This document shows, one piece after another, positions 1-8,009 of a stretch of 64,000 bases of DNA (position 1 is the first letter of the stretch; each line of letters begins with the position of its first letter). Origin of the DNA: Solwaraspora sp. WMMA2056 (GTDB taxonomy: Bacteria; Actinomycetota; Actinomycetes; Mycobacteriales; Micromonosporaceae); assembly GCF_030345095.1 (NCBI RefSeq), contig NZ_CP128360.1:6076001-6140000 (forward strand), written 5' to 3'. The notes below the pieces were generated by a model, which saw only the letters and a program-made list of their open reading frames with translations, had not been told where the DNA came from and made no database searches. The translations under genes and the position numbers were made by a program.

Positions 1-650
1 GCCCCGTCGCGCATCGCCGCCAGCGTCGCGGCGTCGACCAACCCCCGGGTCTGCGGGGTCAACGGCACGATCAGCACCACGATGTCCGCGTGCGGCAGCA
101 GTACGGGGAGTTCGTCGACGCCGTACACCTGCTCCTGCGGCCGTGCGGTCCGGGCCACCAGGGTGAACTCCACCTCGAACGGCGTCAACCGGGCCCGCAG
201 CGCCGCGCCGATCGAGCCGGCACCGACGATGAGCACCCGCTTTCCGGCCAGCTCGTCGGTGGGGGCGAACCTGTCGTAGGACCACTCCCGGCGGTCCTGT
301 GCCCGGATGAAGCCGGCGAAGTCGCGCAGGTCGGTGAGGATCGCCGCCACGATCCACTCCGCCGTAGACGAGTCGTGCACCCCTCGGGCGTCACAGAGGG
401 TGACCTGCTCGGGCAGCCGGCCCGCCCAGGCGTCGGCCCCGGCGGAGAGCAGCTGGACCACCTGCAGGTCCGGCATCCTGCCGACCAGCTCGGCGGCCTT
501 CGGCCGGGCCAGGAACGGCGGCACCCAGAACCGCACACCGGCCGGCGACGAGGGCAGCTCGGCGGGGTCGGCGACGACCTCGACGGTCACCTCGTCGGGC
601 AGCGGGCCGAGCAGTTCCCGACCTTGCCGGTGGGGGATCCAGACCTTCAC
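1..650 (-). CDS. D-isomer-specific 2-hydroxyacid dehydrogenase, 3' end outside window
   Basis: About 216 codons are visible; the C-terminus lies beyond position 1. The protein reads MKVWIPHRQGREL at its start and contains a dinucleotide-binding loop (VLIVGAGSIGAAL) followed by VPLTPQTRGLVD, the segment typical of NAD(P)-dependent D-2-hydroxyacid (glyoxylate/hydroxypyruvate-type) reductases. The catalytic Arg/Glu/His triad would lie partly outside the window, so the exact substrate cannot be called. The start is taken as GTG at 650 because a TATCGT box sits 7 nt upstream (658-663) and there is no Shine-Dalgarno, which is the leaderless pattern seen repeatedly in this window. It is divergent from the RCC1-repeat gene. 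Confidence 0.88.
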   Translation of the reverse strand, partial: MKVWIPHRQGRELLGPLPDEVTVEVVADPAELPSSPAGVRFWVPPFLARPKAAELVGRMPDLQVVQLLSAGADAWAGRLPEQVTLCDARGVHDSSTAEWIVAAILTDLRDFAGFIRAQDRREWSYDRFAPTDELAGKRVLIVGAGSIGAALRARLTPFEVEFTLVARTARPQEQVYGVDELPVLLPHADIVVLIVPLTPQTRGLVDAATLAAMRDG

Positions 651-657
651 CGCTCCG

Positions 658-663
658 ACGATA
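658..663 (-). promoter_or_regulatory. -10 box of leaderless promoter
   Basis: TATCGT on the minus strand, 7 nt from the GTG at 650. It fits TANNNT at the distance expected when transcription starts on the first base of the start codon. No clear -35 is visible. Confidence 0.45.
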
Positions 664-874
664 GCGGGCCGCTGCGGCTCGGCCGCCGATCGGGTCAGTC
701 GGCCGCCGTCACCTGATGAATACTTCTCTGGCACACCACTTCATCGATCACGCCACATAGTTCTATATTCAGATGAGAGGTGACCGTCGCCCACACCTGG
801 CGACAAAGTGAATTCCGATCACATTATCCGCGAATCTCGTCGCGGTCGTTTCTGTTCGCCGCGTGGAGGAACCG

Positions 875-1841
875 ATGGACATTCGTCGACGGTGGGCAAT
901 CAGCGCCACACTGGTCATGGTCCTGGTGTCCGGGCAGCCCGCCGCCGCCGGCACCACGGGTGGTGCCGCAGCCGGTGCCCGACCGCTTACCGACGTCATC
1001 GGCCCGGTGACCGCCGTCGCCGCCGGCTGGGGACACAACCTCGGTCTGCGCCCGGACGGCACCGTCATCGCCTGGGGCTGGAACGACGCCGGACAACTCG
1101 GCAACGGCGACCGCGGCTGGTACCAGAGCGAAACTCCGGTGCCGGTGTGCGCCGTCGGGCAGACCGCGCCCTGCACCCGGTTCCTCACCGGCGTGATCGC
1201 CATCGCCGCCGGCGAATACCACAGCTTGGCGCTGCTGCGGGACCGTACCGTCGTCGCCTGGGGCTACAACATCGCCGGGCAGCTCGGCGACGGCAGCACC
1301 GTCGACCGACTCACTCCGGTCCGGGTCTGCGCGCTCGACCAGACCGCCCCCTGCGACCAGGTCCTGTACGCGGTGAAGGAGGTGGCGACCGGCTACGCGC
1401 ACAGTCTGGCGTTGCGCGGCGACGGCGGCGTGGTGGCCTGGGGCAGCAACACCTCCGGGCAGCTCGGCAACGGCCTGCGTACCGCCGGGATCCCGGTCCC
1501 GGCCCGGGTGTGCGCCCTGGCGGAGGTCGCCCCCTGCGCCCGGTTCCTGTACGGCGTCCGGCACATCGACGCCGGCCACAGCCACAGCCTGGCCCAGCTC
1601 AGCAGCGGCGGGGTCCTCGCCTGGGGCGCGAACAGAGCCGGCCGGCGACGGCACCCACGAGCACGTGTACTCCCGGCCCGTCCCGGTCCGGGTCTGCGAG
1701 GTCGGCCAGACCGCCCCCTGTACGCAGTACCTGACCCTGATCAGGTCCATCGCCTCGGGCACTGATCGCAACGTGGCGCTGCGGGTCGACTACACCGTGG
1801 CCGTCTGGGGCGACTACCCGGGCAAACTCCTGTCGTACTAG
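875..1841 (+). pseudogene. secreted RCC1-repeat protein, frameshifted
   Basis: The start is ATG 875, 5 nt after GGAGG (865-869), followed by a signal peptide (MDIRRRWAISATLVMVLVSG, then an AAA-type cleavage region). The body is a run of about 50-residue RCC1/BLIP-II-type propeller repeats with the core H-S-L-A-L ... V-x-A-W-G-x-N-x-x-G-Q-L-G-[ND]-G. Blades are joined by a segment with a Cys pair (CAVGQTAPC and relatives). In the fourth repeat the frame is lost after WGANRAG, near 1640. The expected QLGDGT appears in the +1 frame, and that frame stays open with another CEVGQTAPC, a partial blade and a TAG at 1839-1841. Comparison with the other repeats suggests a net loss of 5 nt. If read in the original frame, translation ends at 1765. 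It is either a recent pseudogene or a sequence error. Partner and role are unknown. Confidence 0.8.
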
Positions 1842-1852
1842 GTTTGCCTGCC

Positions 1853-2371
1853 ATGCGGATCGACGACGCGACGGCGACGGTACGGGTGCGGGCGATGCGC
1901 CCCGCCGACGCGGCCGAGGTGCTCGGCATCTACCAGGCGGGACTGGACACCGGGCTGGCCAGCTTCGAGACGACCGCCCCGGACTGGGCGACGTTCGACG
2001 CCGGCCGGCTGGCGGGACACCGGTGGGTGGCCGTCGACGACGCGGACGGATCGCTGCTGGGCTGGGCCGCGGTCAGCGCGGTGTCCAGCCGGCCGGTGTA
2101 CGCCGGGGTGGTGGAGAACTCGGTGTACGTCGCCCCGGCCGCGCAGGGGCGCGGCGTGGGCACCCGGCTGATCGACGCGGTGATCTCCTCGACCGAGTCG
2201 GCCGGGATCTGGACGATCCAGGCCGGGATCTTTCCGGAGAACGGCGCGAGCCTGGCGGTGCACGCCCGCGCCGGTTTCCGTACGGTCGGGACCCGGCAGC
2301 GGATCGGTCGACGTGACGGCCGCTGGCGGGACGTGGTGCTGCTGGAACGGCGCAGCCCGGTCGTGGACTGA
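1853..2371 (+). CDS. GNAT N-acetyltransferase, phosphinothricin/methionine-sulfoximine type
   Basis: A 172-residue GCN5-related acetyltransferase. The acetyl-CoA pyrophosphate-binding motif is AAQGRGVGTRL, preceded by NSVYVAP. The C-terminal GIFPENGASLAVHARAGFRTVGTRQRIGR matches the phosphinothricin/L-methionine sulfoximine acetyltransferase (PAT/MddA) subfamily, which acetylates the alpha-amino group of glutamate analogues. The real substrate is not provable here. ATG 1853 lies 11 nt after the stop of the RCC1 frame, so the two may be co-transcribed. An in-frame TTG at 1844 is an alternative start. Confidence 0.85.
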   Translation: MRIDDATATVRVRAMRPADAAEVLGIYQAGLDTGLASFETTAPDWATFDAGRLAGHRWVAVDDADGSLLGWAAVSAVSSRPVYAGVVENSVYVAPAAQGRGVGTRLIDAVISSTESAGIWTIQAGIFPENGASLAVHARAGFRTVGTRQRIGRRDGRWRDVVLLERRSPVVD

Positions 2372-2444
2372 GCCCGACCGGGCCTGCGCCGGTGGTTCGG
2401 CGGGTCGTGCGGCCGGCCGTGCGGCCAGCTGTCCGTGCGACAGG

Positions 2445-2744
2445 TCAGGCCGGCTCGTAGGTCATGCAGTCGGCCATGTCCCGGCTGGGTCCGACCCGGA
2501 TCGACGGGGCCCGGCACTCCAGCTCGGCGTTGAACCGGCAGTCGGCCCGCTTGCAGGCACCGACCTGGGCGATCACCGCGTCCAGTCCGCCCTTGGCGGA
2601 GATGTCGAAGAAGGTGGTGCAGCTGGCGCTGTCCGCCTCGGTGCCGATGGTGATCGCAAAGGCGTGACAGCCTTCGTGCTGGTTGTACGCGCACTCCACA
2701 GCGGTGCACTCCTGCACCCGGGGCATCTCCATCATCGCGGTCAT
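2445..2744 (-). CDS. DUF1540 protein with two four-cysteine modules
   Basis: 99 residues, starting at ATG 2744 behind AGGAGG. It contains two modules with identical cysteine spacing, C-x4-C-x7-C-x15-C: C13, C18, C26, C42 and C64, C69, C77, C93. The surrounding residues (EC..Y/FN...CxA..I) match Pfam DUF1540. Four cysteines per module suggest metal binding, but no function is established for the family. There is no signal peptide or membrane segment, so it is probably cytoplasmic. A sigma-A-like promoter (TTGCAA, 17 nt, TATTGT) and three iron-box-like sequences lie upstream, suggesting iron-responsive expression. It stands alone as a transcription unit. Confidence 0.88.
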   Translation of the reverse strand: MTAMMEMPRVQECTAVECAYNQHEGCHAFAITIGTEADSASCTTFFDISAKGGLDAVIAQVGACKRADCRFNAELECRAPSIRVGPSRDMADCMTYEPA

Positions 2745-2820
2745 CGTGGTCCTCCTAGCTCGGCGGCATCCGACAGCGGCGGCCTCGCCACTGTGGTGAA
2801 ACCGTATTCCACTACGACCG

Positions 2821-2849
2821 ACAATAGGGTGCTTATTCAATGGTTGCAA
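2821..2849 (-). promoter_or_regulatory. sigma-A-like promoter of the DUF1540 gene
   Basis: On the minus strand, TTGCAA (2844-2849) and TATTGT (2821-2826) are separated by exactly 17 nt. Transcription would begin near 2814, about 70 nt before the ATG at 2744. The first iron-box-like repeat ends one base upstream of the -35. Confidence 0.6.
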
Positions 2850-2850
2850 T

Positions 2851-2938
2851 TTTGGAAACCCTCACCTAAGCCGATCGGCCACCCTTTTGGCTACCCTTAC
2901 CTAAGGGACGGCAGAGCCATTTGGTTACCCTTACCTAA
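2851..2938. promoter_or_regulatory. three tandem DtxR/IdeR-type iron boxes
   Basis: Three 19-bp sites at 2851-2869, 2886-2904 and 2920-2938, spaced 35 and 34 bp. Against the IdeR/DmdR consensus palindrome TTAGGTTAGCCTAACCTAA they match 14, 15 and 16 of 19 positions. All three share TTTGG at one end and CACCTAA or TACCTAA at the other. They lie between the divergent DUF1540 and sugar dehydrogenase genes, upstream of both predicted -35 regions. That resembles the tandem iron boxes through which IdeR activates mycobacterial bfrB more than a simple repressor site over a -10. Confidence 0.6.
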
Positions 2939-2980
2939 GAATTCAGGGGCACCGTCGGATGCGGATATCGGGCAGCGGGC

Positions 2981-2986
2981 TAGTCT
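2981..2986 (+). promoter_or_regulatory. -10 box of leaderless promoter
   Basis: TAGTCT, 7 nt before the GTG at 2994. No Shine-Dalgarno precedes that codon. Confidence 0.5.
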
Positions 2987-2993
2987 GGTGCGG

Positions 2994-4202
2994 GTGAACG
3001 CCCGTCTGCCGTCGCGCCGCCAGTCGTACCGCTGGTCGCCGTACCGCCGTCCGTCGCGCCGCACGACCACCGCGACCGTCGCCGCCAGCCTGACCGCCCT
3101 GCTGCTCGCCGGCGGGTGCACGTTCGGCGAGCCGGAGCCGGACCAGGCCGGCGCGCCCCCCACCTTCCCCGCCCCCACGGCGACCCCGACCGGCGGCGGC
3201 GTGGACCAGCAGATCGCGGTCACCGTGCTGGCCAGCGGGCTGGCGGTGCCCTGGGGGGTGGCGTTCCTGCCCGACGGGGCGGCGCTGGTCACCGAGCGGG
3301 ACAGCGCCCGAATCCTGCAGGTCGGGCCCGGTTCCAGCACCGACGGGCTGGACGTCACCGAGGTGCAGACCATCGACCAGGCCGACAGCGGCGGTGAGGG
3401 CGGGCTGCTCGGCATCGCGGTCTCCCCCGAGTACGCCACCGACGAGACCGTGTTCATCTACTACTCCACGGCGCAGGACAACCGCATCGCCCGACTCACC
3501 CTCGGCGGCGAACCGGAGCCGATCGTCACCGGTATCCCGGTGTCCGGCATCCACAACGGCGGCCGGCTCGCCTTCGGCCCCGACGGGTTCCTCTACGCCA
3601 CCACCGGCGACGCCTCCGACACCGGGCTGTCCCAGGATCCGGAGAGCCTCGGCGGCAAGATCCTGCGGATGACGCCGGACGGCGAACCGGCTCCGGGCAA
3701 CCCGACGGCCGACTCACTGGTCTGGTCGTTCGGACACCGCAACGTGCAGGGCATCGCCTGGGACGCCCAGGACCGGCTGTACGCCACTGAGTTCGGCCAG
3801 AGCACCTGGGACGAGATCAACCTGATCGAACCGGGCGGCAACTACGGCTGGCCGCAGGTCGAAGGCACCGGCGACGACGACCGGTACGTCGACCCACTGG
3901 TCGTCTGGCCGACCGAGGAGTCGTCCTGCTCCGGGGCGGCCATGGTCGACCGGGTCCTCGTCGCCGCCTGCCTGCGCGGCGAGCGGCTGTGGCTGGTCGA
4001 GATGACCGACGACGGCACCGTGTTCGGGCAGCCCCGCGCGCTGCTCACCGAGGAGTACGGTCGGCTGCGTACCGTCGTGCAGGCACCTGACGGCTCGGTC
4101 TGGGTGACCACCTCGAACACCGACGGCCGGGGTGAACCGGCTCCGGAGGACGACCGGATCCTCCGGCTGGTCTTCGCCGACGGCGGAGCCGGCCGCAGTT
4201 GA
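2994..4202 (+). CDS. PQQ-type glucose/sorbosone dehydrogenase lipoprotein
   Basis: 402 residues. A twin-arginine-rich N-terminus leads to a hydrophobic stretch and lipobox (LTALLLAGGC, lipidated Cys about residue 42), followed by a Pro/Thr-rich linker, so the protein is anchored outside the membrane. The rest is a six-bladed glucose/sorbosone dehydrogenase (GSDH) propeller: LASGLAVPWGVAFLPDG, GEGGLLGIAVSPEY, HNGGRLAFGPDGFLY, GDASDTG and GHRNVQGIAWD are family signatures. GSDH proteins oxidise aldoses with PQQ and Ca2+; no PQQ biosynthesis genes are visible here, so the cofactor is assumed. The start is GTG 2994, placed by the TAGTCT box; an in-frame GTG at 2988 is less likely. Confidence 0.88.
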   Translation: MNARLPSRRQSYRWSPYRRPSRRTTTATVAASLTALLLAGGCTFGEPEPDQAGAPPTFPAPTATPTGGGVDQQIAVTVLASGLAVPWGVAFLPDGAALVTERDSARILQVGPGSSTDGLDVTEVQTIDQADSGGEGGLLGIAVSPEYATDETVFIYYSTAQDNRIARLTLGGEPEPIVTGIPVSGIHNGGRLAFGPDGFLYATTGDASDTGLSQDPESLGGKILRMTPDGEPAPGNPTADSLVWSFGHRNVQGIAWDAQDRLYATEFGQSTWDEINLIEPGGNYGWPQVEGTGDDDRYVDPLVVWPTEESSCSGAAMVDRVLVAACLRGERLWLVEMTDDGTVFGQPRALLTEEYGRLRTVVQAPDGSVWVTTSNTDGRGEPAPEDDRILRLVFADGGAGRS

Positions 4203-4247
4203 CCTGGCTGACCTTTCCCCTCCCTACCAGGCAGGCATGATTCGACC

Positions 4248-5939
4248 ATGAGTGACGAGCAACCAGCCGACTCCCGTACGGCCGGGCGCGGCGAGGCCGG
4301 ACCGGCCACGGCCGGCGGCCGGCCACGGCGCGCCGTGCGGCGGCTCGGACCCTTAGCCCGGGCCACGGCCCGCCAGCTCGGTCGGGCTGCCCGGTCCCGG
4401 CCGACCCGGCGGGCCGGTACGGCGCTGGCCGTGGTCGCGGTCAGCCTGGCCGGCATCGCCATCGGCATCCTGCTCGGGGCCCGTACGGAGGTCGACGTCG
4501 GGCCGTTCCGGGCCGAAATGGCGGTCACCCCGGCGGTCGACGGCGGCACCACCGTGGCCATCCCGCCGCTGGGCGCGCTGCACCTGGACAGCCACGAAGG
4601 GCCGGTGCAGTTGTCCATCCGGCTCGGCTCGCTCGACCAGGGCCGCACCCTGGCGCTGCTCGACGACCCGGCGGCGATCACCCGGGCCAGCCAGACGGTG
4701 GTCAGCGACGTCACCGAGGGGGTGCTGCGGCTCGGCATCCGTACCCTGGCGGTGGCGGTGCTGGCCACCCTGATCCTCGCCGCGCTGGTCTTCCGCGACA
4801 CCCGCCGGGTGGCCTGGTCCGGCACGCTGGCGCTGCTGGTCACCGGCGGTAGCGTCGGCGTCGCCGCGCTCACCCTGCGCCCAGAGGCGATCGAGGAGCC
4901 CCGGTACGAAGGTCTGCTGGTCAACGCCCCGGCGGTGGTCGGGGACGTGCAGCAGATCGCCAGCAACTACAACCGGTACGCCGAGCAGCTGCAGCACATC
5001 GTCACCAACGTCAGCCGGATCTACACGACGGTGTCGACGCTGCCGGTCTACGAGGCGGCCGAGGGCACCACCCGGGTGCTGCACGTCTCCGACATGCACC
5101 TGAACCCGACCGGCTGGTCGATGATCCGGACCGTCGTCGAGCAGTTCAACATCGACGTCGTCATCGACACCGGCGACATCACCGACTGGGGCAGCGAGCC
5201 GGAGGCCAACTTCGTCGCCTCGATCGGCCTGCTGGAGGTGCCGTACGTGTTCATCCGCGGCAACCACGACTCGGTCCGCACCCAGGAGGCGGTGGCCGGC
5301 CAGCCGAACGCAATCGTGCTGGACAACGAGATCACCGAGGTGGCCGGGCTGCGGATCGCCGGGATCGGCGACCCCCGGTTCACCCCGGACAAGCAGACCA
5401 GCCCGGCCGACGGCGGGTTGTCCAAGCCGGCGGCCGAACAGGTCATCGGGGTCGGCGAGCAGCTCGCCGCGACGATCCGGGCCGCCGAGGAGCCGGTGGA
5501 CATCGCCCTGGTCCACGACCCGGTGTCGGCCGGCCCGCTCTCCGGCGTCACCCCGCTGGTGCTGGCCGGACACACACACAACCGGGAGGTACGCCGACTC
5601 GCCGAGGTGCCGGGCGAGCAGTCCACCCTGCTGATGGTGGAGGGCTCGACCGGCGGGGCCGGGCTGCGCGGGCTGGAGGGTGAGGAGCCGACCCCGCTGG
5701 CCATGTCGGTGCTCTACTTCGATGCCGAGGACCAGTTGCAGGCGCACGACGACATCCGGGTCGGCGGCACCGGTCAGGCGCAGGTCACCCTGGAGCGGCA
5801 CGTGATCGCCGCGCCGGTCGACCCGGTCGATCCGTCCGCGACGCCCACCGCCGCCGACCCGGCCGGCACCGACCCGGCCGCCCCTGGGGCGGGGCCGGCC
5901 AGCCCGGTCCCCGGCCCGCCGGCGCCCAGCCCGTCCTGA
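4248..5939 (+). CDS. membrane-bound metallophosphoesterase
   Basis: 563 residues. A basic cytoplasmic tail precedes a transmembrane helix at about 57-77; two more helices lie at about 163-182 and 190-210. The C-terminal half is a calcineurin-type phosphoesterase with all metal-binding motifs: D282-M-H284, G-D310, GNHD 338-341, a later VHDP and GHTH. The last 50 residues are Pro/Ala-rich and probably extracytoplasmic or disordered. The family hydrolyses phosphomonoesters or diesters with a dinuclear metal centre; the substrate is unknown. It follows the sugar dehydrogenase by 45 bp and is followed by a strong inverted repeat at 5953-6003. Confidence 0.87.
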   Translation: MSDEQPADSRTAGRGEAGPATAGGRPRRAVRRLGPLARATARQLGRAARSRPTRRAGTALAVVAVSLAGIAIGILLGARTEVDVGPFRAEMAVTPAVDGGTTVAIPPLGALHLDSHEGPVQLSIRLGSLDQGRTLALLDDPAAITRASQTVVSDVTEGVLRLGIRTLAVAVLATLILAALVFRDTRRVAWSGTLALLVTGGSVGVAALTLRPEAIEEPRYEGLLVNAPAVVGDVQQIASNYNRYAEQLQHIVTNVSRIYTTVSTLPVYEAAEGTTRVLHVSDMHLNPTGWSMIRTVVEQFNIDVVIDTGDITDWGSEPEANFVASIGLLEVPYVFIRGNHDSVRTQEAVAGQPNAIVLDNEITEVAGLRIAGIGDPRFTPDKQTSPADGGLSKPAAEQVIGVGEQLAATIRAAEEPVDIALVHDPVSAGPLSGVTPLVLAGHTHNREVRRLAEVPGEQSTLLMVEGSTGGAGLRGLEGEEPTPLAMSVLYFDAEDQLQAHDDIRVGGTGQAQVTLERHVIAAPVDPVDPSATPTAADPAGTDPAAPGAGPASPVPGPPAPSPS

Positions 5940-5952
5940 CCAGTTCCCCATT

Positions 5953-6003
5953 GCGATCTAGAAGGATCTGGCCGGTATATCGACCACGATCCTTCTAGAT
6001 CGC
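5953..6003. terminator. 16-19-16 perfect hairpin after the metallophosphoesterase gene
   Basis: GCGATCTAGAAGGATC (5953-5968) and its exact complement (5988-6003) flank a 19-nt loop, 13 nt after the stop codon. There is no T-tract. It resembles in layout the two 64-bp hairpins at 18845 and 41484 but has a different sequence. Confidence 0.55.
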
Positions 6004-6032
6004 CTCCGTCGTGGCGCGCTGGCCGGCTCACG

Positions 6033-6179
6033 GTGCATCCGGGCACCCTTGACGACCTGCCCGCGTACCGGTTGCGGGAGTTGCTGGACGCGCGGATCGT
6101 CGTCGGCCTCACCCCGGGCCGGTTCGCCCGACCCCACCATCTGTCGCAGGATCGACCGACCACGCCGCCGGCCGGCTGA
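6033..6179 (+). CDS. possible small ORF
   Basis: A 48-codon reading frame from GTG 6033 reads VHPGTLDDLPAYRLRELLDA and then RIVVGLTPGRF, a protein-like composition with high third-position G+C. No ribosome-binding site is seen. It overlaps the tail of the opposite-strand gene 6109-6417, so at most one of them is likely to be real over 6109-6179. It could be the remnant of a longer gene. Confidence 0.22.
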   Translation: MHPGTLDDLPAYRLRELLDARIVVGLTPGRFARPHHLSQDRPTTPPAG

Positions 6180-6417
6180 CCGCGCCGGGGCGACGTAGCG
6201 CCGATGCCCGTACCGTCACCATCATCATCTGTCCTTCGCGGTCGCCGTGCAGACGGTTGCCGAGCAGATGAATCCACTCGATCCTCGGGTGATCGGCTTC
6301 CGCTCGGACGTGAATGACGCGGAGTCGCAGCATTCCGTCGCCGTTGAGATAGTCGGCCGCGCCAATCTCGATGATGTCCCGCGGTTGCACCAGCGGCGGG
6401 ATCTGCGGCTCAGTCAT
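6109..6417 (-). CDS. small hypothetical protein
   Basis: 102 residues beginning MTEPQIPPLVQPRDIIEIGA, with a compact beta-rich middle (MLRLRVIHVRAEAD, RIEWIHLLGNRLHGD). The conserved-looking part ends near RASALRRPGA, and the last 25 residues are low-complexity. Its ATG overlaps the stop of the upstream gene in ATGACTGA (6417-6410), indicating translational coupling. I recognise the pair as a recurrent but uncharacterised actinomycete arrangement. No function can be assigned. Confidence 0.55.
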   Translation of the reverse strand: MTEPQIPPLVQPRDIIEIGAADYLNGDGMLRLRVIHVRAEADHPRIEWIHLLGNRLHGDREGQMMMVTVRASALRRPGAVSRPAAWSVDPATDGGVGRTGPG

Positions 6418-6675
6418 CGTCACCTGCCCCGGTCGTCGAGCTGTCGGTGTGCCAGATGCCGGCCGAGGCCAGCAGCCGGCGAATGGTCCGGGCGGCGTCG
6501 CGGTCGTACCGGTCCAGTAGGCCACTGCGAGTCGTAGCGCCGGACAGCTGATCGTGCCGCAGCGCGGACACCCGGTCACCGGGTCGGGCAGGTGCAACGC
6601 GGCCAGGTGCCGGGCGCGGGCGATCACCGGGTGGTCGACGTAGCCGGGCACGGCGCTGCCGGTCGGCACCGACAT
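6410..6675 (-). pseudogene. small hypothetical protein with a one-base frame break
   Basis: From ATG 6675 the protein reads MSVPTGSAVPGYVDHPVIAR and continues through a CPRCGTISCP cysteine cluster to LRLAVAY. The frame then breaks. The continuation LDRYDRDAARTIRRLLASAG is in the next frame and runs to the TGA at 6410, coupled to the following gene. Adding one C in the GCCTAC/TGGACC junction near 6515 restores a single frame. The four-cysteine cluster suggests metal binding. An in-frame GTG further upstream is possible as a start. It is either a pseudogene or a sequence error. Confidence 0.5.
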
Positions 6676-6957
6676 CCAGCCGAGTACGCCGTGCCGGCGC
6701 GCCGCGCCGGGCTGACGCACCACACCGGACCGACGTACCACTCCAACCGGTCGCAATTGATCTTTGCCATTCTTCCTTGCGCCATGAATCCCCCATAGGG
6801 ACAACGATGGACGCCTTCTCAAATTCGCCACCCCTCCACCCTGGACTCCGCCACCCCCGCAATAGAAGATGGGCAGCACACCCGTACCGCCCGCATCCGG
6901 GCCCGGGTGAGCCCTGCCCACCGCCGATCGATTCTGTAGCGAAGATGGAGGAAGCGA

Positions 6958-7749
6958 ATGTCTGGACCCGCAAGCGCTTATCTGGTAGCGGAGCTGCGCC
7001 GGCGACGCGAGTTGGCCGGGCTCACCCAGGAGCAGTGGGGGGCGGCCCTGCACTGGTCGGCCCAGCACGTCAGCTCGATCGAGCGCGGCGTCCGGCCGAT
7101 CCGGCTCGACTACCTCGCCGCCATCGACCGGGTATTCAACTGCGACTACAGCACCCTCTACGCGCTGCTGCTGCGGGCCGAGCGGGCCCCGGTCTGGCTG
7201 CGCCCGTGGCTGGAGCACGAACGGGAGGCGATCATGCTGCGCTGGTTCGAGCCGATGCTGGTCCCCGGCCTGCTGCAGACCGAGGCGTACGCCCGCGTCG
7301 TCCTGACCCAGGCCGGGGTGATGATCGACGACGTCGACACCACGGTCGGCGACCGGCTCAGCCGCCAGGAGATCCTGCACCGGGCCGAACGGCCGTGCCG
7401 CTTCGTCGGGGTGATCGACGAGGCGGTGCTGACCCGGGCGGTCGGCGGCCCGGCGGTGATGCGCGAGCAGATCCTGGCGCTGATCGCCGCCTGCGACCGG
7501 CCCAACATCTCGCTCCAGGTGGTGCCGGCCGGGGTCGGCGCCTACCCGGGGCTGAACGGCCCGTTCATCCTGGCCAGCCTGGAAGGCCGGGCGGCGGGTT
7601 TCCTCGACGGGCCGTTGGAGGGCCAGACCATCGAGTTGGAGGCCGATCTGACCAGACTGGAGCATGCCTGGGAGTCGCTGCGGGAGTACGCTCTGCCCGG
7701 TGACCAATCCATGGCGTTGATGCAGGAGGCGGCAGACAGATGGGCATGA
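6958..7749 (+). CDS. Xre-family regulator with DUF5753 domain
   Basis: 263 residues. An N-terminal helix-turn-helix of the Xre/HipB type (about 8-65: ELRRRRELAGLTQEQWGAAL, HVSSIERGVR) is followed by the DUF5753 domain (about 85-260: EREAIMLRWFEPMLVPGLLQ, RQEILHRAERP, QVVPAGVGAYPG). This is the Scr1/WhiJ-like family typical of Streptomyces and Micromonospora, which works with a small DUF397 partner. The start ATG 6958 follows GGAGG. Its 3' end overlaps the DUF397 gene, so both are made together. Confidence 0.93.
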   Translation: MSGPASAYLVAELRRRRELAGLTQEQWGAALHWSAQHVSSIERGVRPIRLDYLAAIDRVFNCDYSTLYALLLRAERAPVWLRPWLEHEREAIMLRWFEPMLVPGLLQTEAYARVVLTQAGVMIDDVDTTVGDRLSRQEILHRAERPCRFVGVIDEAVLTRAVGGPAVMREQILALIAACDRPNISLQVVPAGVGAYPGLNGPFILASLEGRAAGFLDGPLEGQTIELEADLTRLEHAWESLREYALPGDQSMALMQEAADRWA

Positions 7750-7934
7750 CCACCGACCCGCGACCGGCCTGGCGGACCAGCAGTCGTAGCAACGGCACTG
7801 GCGGCGCGTGCGTCGAAGTCGCCGACAACCTGCCCGGCCGGGTCCTGGTCCGCGACAGCAAGGACCGCACCGGCGGCACCCTCGCCTTCTCCCCCACCGC
7901 CTGGCACACCTTCGTCAGCCACACCGCCCGATAG
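7740..7934 (+). CDS. DUF397 protein, partner of the upstream regulator
   Basis: 64 residues with the DUF397 hallmarks WRTSSRSNGTGGACVEVAD, VLVRDSKDRTGGTLAFSP and W-x-x-F. ATG 7740 lies 10 nt after GGAGG inside the regulator gene; a second ATG at 7746 forms an ATGA overlap with its stop. Studied pairs of this kind behave as a regulator and a small antagonist or toxin-antitoxin-like partner. That role is inferred here from family and position only. Confidence 0.92.
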   Translation: MGMTTDPRPAWRTSSRSNGTGGACVEVADNLPGRVLVRDSKDRTGGTLAFSPTAWHTFVSHTAR

Positions 7935-8009
7935 CCGGTCCGGGGCGCGACCGACGACACCAGTCCGCCGATCGGCAGGGGCACCTACTACATGCTCGAC
8001 GGCGGTTTC

